A stretch of DNA of 9,931 bases from NCBI GenBank assembly GCA_050292445.1, contig JBNKLQ010000229.1, forward strand, positions 1 through 9,931, read 5' to 3'. This stretch comes from Leptofilum sp050292445. GTDB taxonomy: Bacteria > Chloroflexota > Anaerolineae > Promineifilales > Promineifilaceae. The notes under the pieces are model-generated. The model was not told the DNA's origin, made no database searches, and saw nothing but the letters and a program-made list of their open reading frames with translations. Position 1 is the first letter of the stretch. Each line of letters begins with the position of its first letter. A program made the position numbers and the translations under genes. Below are positions 6,327-9,931 of the stretch, one piece after another.

Positions 6327-8351
6327 ATGGTTTTTAACCGTGCAAAGCTCTTATTGTGTTTCACCATTTTGCTTAGTTTGATAGCCTGTCAAGATAGCCC
6401 AACGGTTACGCCTAACGTTGCCACACAAACTGCGCTTCCCACTAGCAGCGTCCAGGAAAACCCAGCCCAGATCGTCATTGAACAAGCTAATGAAATAGCC
6501 GATGCGCCCGTTTCTGAAGAGGCAACGCCTGTTTCAGAGGAACCCATTCCGGCAGGGCGGATCGTCAACGGCCGTATCATCACCAGCGACGACGCACAAC
6601 AACCAGTGCCCGCTGTACAGTTGCGGCTGGAACCAGGTGGGCCGCTCGTGACGGAAACGGTGGGAGACGGCCGTTTTACCCTGCGTGATTTGCCATTTAC
6701 GGCCGTTACCGTCTTTGCCGATTATTTTCAATTCACCATCCCTGCAGGCGATGAGCCGCTGCTCGACCTCGGTGATGTTGAATATCCACTGATTGACCCC
6801 CCCTTGACGCTGGAAAATTACCCTCCCAGCGAAACGCCCTACCAATTTGGCAGCTTCTGGCTGGTACACACGCCGGATGGGCAGCTTATGGCCTTTTCGC
6901 CTGTTTCCCCTGACTATGATGACCGCATCAGCGTCGAAGAATGTCAGTTTGCCTGGGAAGAGGCGAACCAGCGTTTTGTGGATCCGTGTTCCGGGGATGA
7001 GTGGGAGTTGAACGGCCGTCTCAACCTGGAACACTCTACCGAACGATGGAGCAATCGCAATCTGGACCAATTTTTTGTGCATGTCACAGACGGGCAAATT
7101 TTTGTGCAGCTCGACCGCATCTATCAAAGTTTGCCGGCAAATGAACCACCCGTGACTTCAGATTCCCAATTTGGGGTAACCATGACGGTGAAAACGGCCG
7201 AATTCACGCCAACCGCCACCAGCCTGACGACGCTCACCCAGGTTGATCCCCTTTGGGGCATGGATCCCGAGGCCTTCCCGCCGCAGCAAGCCTTGACCTA
7301 TGTAACCTTCCCCAACTCGCTGGTGGATGATCAGGGTCGCTTTTATGAACCAATCGGTGGGCAAGGTGGCCTTCCGGTCACCGACGCTACCACCAATGGC
7401 TTACAGCAAGAATACAATACCCAATGGCAGCCCACTGCCGACGATGCGCAAACGATAACCGCCACGTTGACCACTGAGCTTAACAACCTTTATCGCCAAA
7501 TTGCCTTCCAGCCAGAGTGGGAAAATCATCAAGAAGGGGACGTGTGGGCGGTGAATATGCCGCTGGAAATTGGCCACGCTATTGCCCGCGTCACGCAGTT
7601 GGAATGGTTGGGCACGGCGGACGACGGCCGTATCCGCCTCCGCCTCACCGTGATGGATGGCAGCCCCGACGGGCTCGCACTGCAATGCCTCTACCTGGGT
7701 AACACGCCCCCCGAAAGCCCGGCTTGCACAAATTTCACCGATTCACAGGAGTATGTTGTTTTTGTGCCTGCCAATGCGCCTGCGACGCTGCATGTGCGGG
7801 CGGCGGTGGATTTGGAACGGCCGTTCAGCCTCACAATGCCCACCCAACCTCTTACAGCCGGTGCGCCTGCCGTGCCCGATTTGGCCGCCTGGACCGATTA
7901 CGACGATCCCGCATTGGGGCTGTCTTTTCGCTATCCACCAGATTGGTCAGTTACGCAGCGGGGCAACGGACTTACCTTGACGGCTCCGCAAACGGCCGTT
8001 GTAGATTCAGAAACAGTTCCCTGGACGATTTGGGTCTCAGAGCATCCCAAATTTGCCGAAGATGCCTCGCTTTTTGACGTAATCGTCAATGAATATCACT
8101 TTCCAGATGTGATTGAGCAGTTTGAGGAGACGCTGACTGAGGAAATTGTTAACGGCCGTACCGTCTATCGCTCCACCATTATCCCAGCCATTGGCGGGCA
8201 GCAGAGTCTATTTTTTGAGGATGGCGACCGATTTGTAGAAGTGACGTTACGGCCGTTTGACGAGGAACGGCCGTATGAAAATCAGGAAATATTTATGCAA
8301 ATTTTTGACACGCTTCTGGAAACTGTGACGTTCTTACCTGCGGGAGGGTGA
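6327..8351 (+). CDS. multidomain lipoprotein with degenerate Rieske-like and PsbP-like domains
   Basis: A 674-residue protein that I do not recognise as a whole. The signal peptide ends in lipobox LIAC (C21), followed by a Thr/Glu-rich tether to ~75. Residues ~77-150 look like a carboxypeptidase-regulatory-like beta sandwich (GRIVNGRIITSDD, then DGRFTLRDLPF near 114). Residues ~168-265 keep the outline of a Rieske domain: YQFGSFWLVHTPDG, C206-QFAW, RFVDPC221-SGDEW, NGRL, and the closing RNLDQFFVHVTDG. The histidine ligands are absent, so a [2Fe-2S] cluster is unlikely. Residues ~285-510 are of unknown fold. Residues ~520-674 begin DDPALGLSFRYPPDWSV, resembling PsbP-like lipoprotein domains. 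AGGTG precedes the ATG by 4 nt. It stands alone with its own candidate promoter. Nine exact ACGGCCGT copies lie inside it. A cell-surface binding or scaffold role is inference only. Confidence 0.8.
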   Translation: MVFNRAKLLLCFTILLSLIACQDSPTVTPNVATQTALPTSSVQENPAQIVIEQANEIADAPVSEEATPVSEEPIPAGRIVNGRIITSDDAQQPVPAVQLRLEPGGPLVTETVGDGRFTLRDLPFTAVTVFADYFQFTIPAGDEPLLDLGDVEYPLIDPPLTLENYPPSETPYQFGSFWLVHTPDGQLMAFSPVSPDYDDRISVEECQFAWEEANQRFVDPCSGDEWELNGRLNLEHSTERWSNRNLDQFFVHVTDGQIFVQLDRIYQSLPANEPPVTSDSQFGVTMTVKTAEFTPTATSLTTLTQVDPLWGMDPEAFPPQQALTYVTFPNSLVDDQGRFYEPIGGQGGLPVTDATTNGLQQEYNTQWQPTADDAQTITATLTTELNNLYRQIAFQPEWENHQEGDVWAVNMPLEIGHAIARVTQLEWLGTADDGRIRLRLTVMDGSPDGLALQCLYLGNTPPESPACTNFTDSQEYVVFVPANAPATLHVRAAVDLERPFSLTMPTQPLTAGAPAVPDLAAWTDYDDPALGLSFRYPPDWSVTQRGNGLTLTAPQTAVVDSETVPWTIWVSEHPKFAEDASLFDVIVNEYHFPDVIEQFEETLTEEIVNGRTVYRSTIIPAIGGQQSLFFEDGDRFVEVTLRPFDEERPYENQEIFMQIFDTLLETVTFLPAGG

Positions 8352-8401
8352 TTTTGTTGTTAAACGGCCGTATGCTTTTTAGGGAGAACGGGGGAACGGC
8401 C

Positions 8402-8530
8402 GTCTGACGTTGTGTTCAGCGGCGGGCGAGCAAAACCCAACTTCTTAGCCGGCGCGATGCCTTTAACCACCACCAACTCAAATCGTGGATCGGCCCGGTG
8501 CATGCACGTCCGCTGCAATGTTTGTTATGT
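8402..8530 (-). other. attC-like recombination site of the SMI1 cassette (129 bp)
   Basis: Read on the minus strand: R''-like ACATAAC (8530-8524), spacer AAACATT, an unpaired G (8516), CAGCGG (8515-8510), a variable loop of ~87 nt, CCGCTG (8422-8417), AACACAAC, then R'-like GTCAGAC (8408-8402, consensus GTTRRRY with C for the second T). The flanking TT/AA extend the L-box pairing across one bulged base, the hallmark of attC foldback sites. The loop contains the perfect palindrome GTGCATGCAC (8498-8507). The length is inside the known attC range. The stop codon of the SMI1 gene falls inside the R'' box, as often in cassettes. R boxes deviate from consensus, so this is a strong but not certain call. 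Confidence 0.68.
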
Positions 8531-9358
8531 GTTGTCACCAGCTAAATCATCTTCCCAATCATAATTGCCTAAAATAATATCTCCCCAAAACGGAATAGAC
8601 TTTATCAATTCTCTCGTGCAATCTTGCACTGCATTTTCATATGCGTTGTCCCCGTTAATATTGAGCAATTCCGCAAATTCAAATAAGAGGTATTTCCTAA
8701 AATCGGTACCATAAATGATAATATCTCTGCCACCGATTGACAGAACAGGGTTCCATGATTTAAGAGGCGAACCAACCAGATAGCGATGTCCGTATATCGG
8801 TATTAATAAAGATGCTTCAGCGACAAGTCCAGTTACTATTTGCTCACGCTTATCCTGTGAGTTTGGGCGTTTTCCCCAATTCTTACCCCATAATCCATAC
8901 TCAACTTCAGAAAGTATGCCTTTTAGTGGCTTTTGAATAGCAACATCGATTTGATCCAGGCCATTTTTCCAATCATGAAATCCTGGCTTTTTATTAACGC
9001 GCATTATTTTGTCCCCATGCCATTTAATGACTATTTGATCTCTGTCAGGCACCCCTAGATGTGCGAGAAATAGACGATACTCGGCTGGAAAACTTATCTG
9101 ATACTTGCGTTCAATTGTGTTTATCTCATTCTCAGATAAACTCTCATTCCATTTTGTACCTGGGCGCCACTCAATTCCACCATACCGACTTGTTTCATAG
9201 ACCTCTAAAGGCTTATTCTCAGTGTGTTTCCATTCTTCTTCTGTTCTTTTCTGAAACCAATCCAGAAAGTTGATGGGGTCCATTGCATCTAGCGCCTCAA
9301 AAAATTTCTTGGTGCTAATGATGTCGAACATATGATCTCCATGAGTTTAAACACATAA
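8408..9358 (-). mobile_element. integron gene cassette carrying a SUKH/SMI1-KNR4 gene
   Basis: An integron cassette runs from the TT of its leading R' box to the G of the next one. Here the leading box is GTTATGT at 9359-9353 and the trailing G is at 8408, giving a 951-bp cassette. Its two ends carry an exact 10-bp inverted repeat, GTTATGTGTT at 8524-8533 and AACACATAAC at 9350-9359 on the plus strand. Excision would join G8408 to T9358 and restore a perfect R''/R' pair, as expected of a cassette circle. A single gene fills the cassette with its start 28 bp from the R' box. No integrase gene is in view, so it may belong to an array whose intI lies outside or to an integrase-less attC cluster. 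Confidence 0.65.
8525..9331 (-). CDS. SMI1/KNR4 (SUKH) family protein
   Basis: A 268-residue soluble protein. The SUKH core begins at ~66 with SENEINTIERKYQISFPAEYRLFLAHLGVP, the family's first helix pair, and ends at ~180-222 with PIYGHRYLVGS, NPVLSIGGRDIIIYG and YLLFEF, all typical. A Trp-rich N-terminal extension (~1-62) is not part of the core. Bacterial SUKH proteins are mostly immunity proteins that block toxins of contact-dependent or polymorphic toxin systems; a target cannot be named. No toxin gene is adjacent, so it is an orphan. GGAG lies 5 nt before the ATG. The base composition is visibly more A/T-rich than the genes before 8400 and it has no ACGGCCGT copy, supporting transfer. 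The last residues Asn-Thr-stop are encoded inside the attC R'' region. Confidence 0.85.
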   Translation of the reverse strand: MFDIISTKKFFEALDAMDPINFLDWFQKRTEEEWKHTENKPLEVYETSRYGGIEWRPGTKWNESLSENEINTIERKYQISFPAEYRLFLAHLGVPDRDQIVIKWHGDKIMRVNKKPGFHDWKNGLDQIDVAIQKPLKGILSEVEYGLWGKNWGKRPNSQDKREQIVTGLVAEASLLIPIYGHRYLVGSPLKSWNPVLSIGGRDIIIYGTDFRKYLLFEFAELLNINGDNAYENAVQDCTRELIKSIPFWGDIILGNYDWEDDLAGDNT

Positions 9359-9439
9359 CGGTTTAGGATTGATGCGGCGCGGTTCAGAAAGCAGTTTCCA
9401 AGCACCAACAAGGAAGCCGCCGCATAATCCGTGTTGGAC
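9353..9439 (-). other. attC-like recombination site of the preceding cassette (87 bp)
   Basis: Read on the minus strand: R'' GTCCAAC (9439-9433, exact RYYYAAC), then GGATT-ATGCGGCG (9430-9418), a ~38-nt loop, and CGCCGCAT-C-AATCC (9379-9366), spacer TAAACC, R' GTTATGT (9359-9353). Thirteen base pairs form with one extrahelical base at 9371, an attC-like foldback. R' differs from GTTRRRY at one position. The two spacers are unequal (2 and 6 nt). The start codon of the SMI1 gene follows 22 bp later. Confidence 0.66.
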
Positions 9440-9464
9440 TAAGCCGGTCGTGTGCGGAACCTAT

Positions 9465-9608
9465 ATGGAATTTAAGCCGAAAAATGAGGATGGCACAAAC
9501 ACCGGCAACCGTCTGTTTGCGGGCATTGTAGCAGTTTGTGAGCCGGAAGGTCAACCAAAAGTATGGCTCTTTGCTCAGTTACAAATAACAACAGGCAACC
9601 CAAATTAA
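9465..9608 (+). CDS. doubtful small ORF, 47 residues
   Basis: This ORF begins MEFKPKNEDGTNTGN and ends LQITTGNPN. It has no family I recognise, no signal or membrane segment, and only a weak GGAAC upstream. It lies in the 290-bp stretch 9440-9728 that otherwise shows no gene, on the opposite strand to the inferred cassette direction. It could be a real small cassette protein, a gene fragment, or chance. Confidence 0.22.
   Translation: MEFKPKNEDGTNTGNRLFAGIVAVCEPEGQPKVWLFAQLQITTGNPN
9525..9554 (-). promoter_or_regulatory. possible minus-strand promoter upstream of the SMI1 cassette
   Basis: On the minus strand TTGACC (9554-9549) and TACAAT (9530-9525) are spaced by 18 bp, pointing toward the SMI1 gene through the intervening attC-like site. 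Cassette genes usually depend on an outside or upstream promoter, so this could drive the gene. It may equally be a chance match. Confidence 0.3.
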
Positions 9609-9728
9609 GCAAGCTTCAGCAAGCATGCTCTCAACCAGAAGAAATGAGACCAAGCAGGCCCCTTATGGTGGCCGGGCACGACGATTTGAGGGCAACAATG
9701 TCTGCGTCAAGCGCAACGGCTGCCCACA

Positions 9729-9931
9729 ATGGGGACAGCGCAGCTGCCAATCAGAGGGCGAAGCATTTTGGGCATCTTGCTGGCAATCGCCGGATTGGGT
9801 TATTTGCTGGACAGCTTTGGCATCTTCCTCATGCCTCAACATGAAACCATTTTTGCTCAGATCATGCAGCCGCCTGTCATCATTGGCGAACTCGCCTTCA
9901 CGCTCTATCTGCTGGTCAAAGGCGTCAGAAC
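9729..9931 (+). pseudogene. 5'-truncated DUF4386-type membrane protein fragment
   Basis: The frame from 9729 stays open to the window edge and reads RSILGILLAIAGLGYLLDSFG near its start, then IIGELAFTLYLLVKGVR at the end. Both match the last two membrane helices of DUF4386 family proteins, which are normally ~210-240 residues with about six helices. A TGA at 9687 blocks the frame upstream, and no other frame from 9440 to 9728 continues the homology, so about the first three quarters are missing. The ATG at 9729 and the 18-base stretch after it do not resemble the family. This looks like a remnant cut by insertion or rearrangement; the last codons may lie beyond the edge. Confidence 0.5.

Larger units (their letters stand above)
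179..8403. repeat. dispersed palindromic octamer ACGGCCGT, 26 copies
   Basis: Exact copies start at 179, 1178, 1441, 1613, 1847, 1922, 2488, 2834, 2957, 3871, 4170, 4882, 5879, 6088, 6568, 6667, 6699, 7012, 7624, 7817, 7992, 8152, 8249, 8267, 8364 and 8396. Twenty-three lie in genes, three between genes. In coding sequence they are read as Thr-Ala-Val (10), Asn/Asp/Tyr-Gly-Arg (9) and Arg-Pro (4), so all three phases are used and protein sequence does not explain them. One-mismatch forms occur at 697, 757, 3922, 5330, 5809 and 7194. Random expectation for an 8-mer at equal base frequencies is about 0.15 per 10 kb. Confidence 0.9.

Noticed and set aside
6667..8403. ACGGCCGT copies as protein-level repeats
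   Set aside because: They encode Thr-Ala-Val, Asn/Asp-Gly-Arg or Arg-Pro depending on phase and are not in tandem, so no repeat protein is implied.
8401..8530. attC-like site read in the plus orientation
   Set aside because: Pairing is the same either way, but the gene start near one R' box, the stop inside R'' and the CAGCGG/CCGCTGAA arrangement all fit the minus orientation better.
9369..9608. Plus-strand frame of 79 codons starting at 9369
   Set aside because: Its first third runs through the attC-like foldback site, which explains that sequence better. Only the part from 9465 is kept, as a doubtful small ORF.
1..9931. CRISPR array, tRNA or rRNA
   Set aside because: No regularly spaced direct repeats and no tRNA-like or rRNA-like stretches were seen on either strand.

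Overview
The window is a stretch of bacterial chromosome with tightly packed genes. It contains no rRNA, tRNA or other taxonomic marker, so the host is inferred only. The secreted lipoproteins have long Pro/Thr/Ala tethers of the kind common in Chloroflexota (Anaerolineae-like) genomes, and the gene content (Rieske-glutamate synthase fusion, CapA, VanY-like peptidase, DinB, EamA) fits that guess.

Layout. Positions 1-1327 (minus) carry the 5' part of a Rieske/FMN glutamate synthase-like protein that runs off the left edge. Positions 1456-4001 (minus) hold two coupled lipoprotein genes, an M15/VanY-type carboxypeptidase followed by a CapA-type metallophosphatase. They share an ATGA overlap and point to work on the cell envelope. 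A divergent region at 4002-4123 contains a near-perfect sigma-70 promoter for a plus-strand group: an Lrp/AsnC regulator, a DinB-fold protein translationally coupled to it, and an EamA exporter 115 bp further on, closed by a strong intrinsic terminator at 6148-6185. Positions 6327-8351 (plus) encode a 674-residue multidomain lipoprotein with a carboxypeptidase-regulatory-like domain, a Rieske-like domain that has lost its histidine ligands, and a PsbP-like C-terminal domain.

The right end looks different. Positions 8408-9358 have the architecture of a mobile integron gene cassette read on the minus strand: an R' box, a ribosome binding site, a SUKH/SMI1-KNR4 gene, a stop codon inside the R'' box, and an attC-like foldback site of 129 bp. 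A second attC-like site (9353-9439) belongs to the preceding cassette. No integron integrase is visible. Beyond it lie about 290 bp without a convincing gene and a 5'-truncated DUF4386-type membrane protein fragment at the right edge.

The strongest unexplained signal is at the DNA level. The palindromic octamer ACGGCCGT occurs 26 times between 179 and 8403. It appears on genes of both strands, in all three codon phases and between genes. It is absent from 8404-9931, and its last copy overlaps the outer edge of the first attC-like site. It behaves like a genome-wide signature motif comparable in kind to cyanobacterial HIP1, and it marks the cassette region as foreign.
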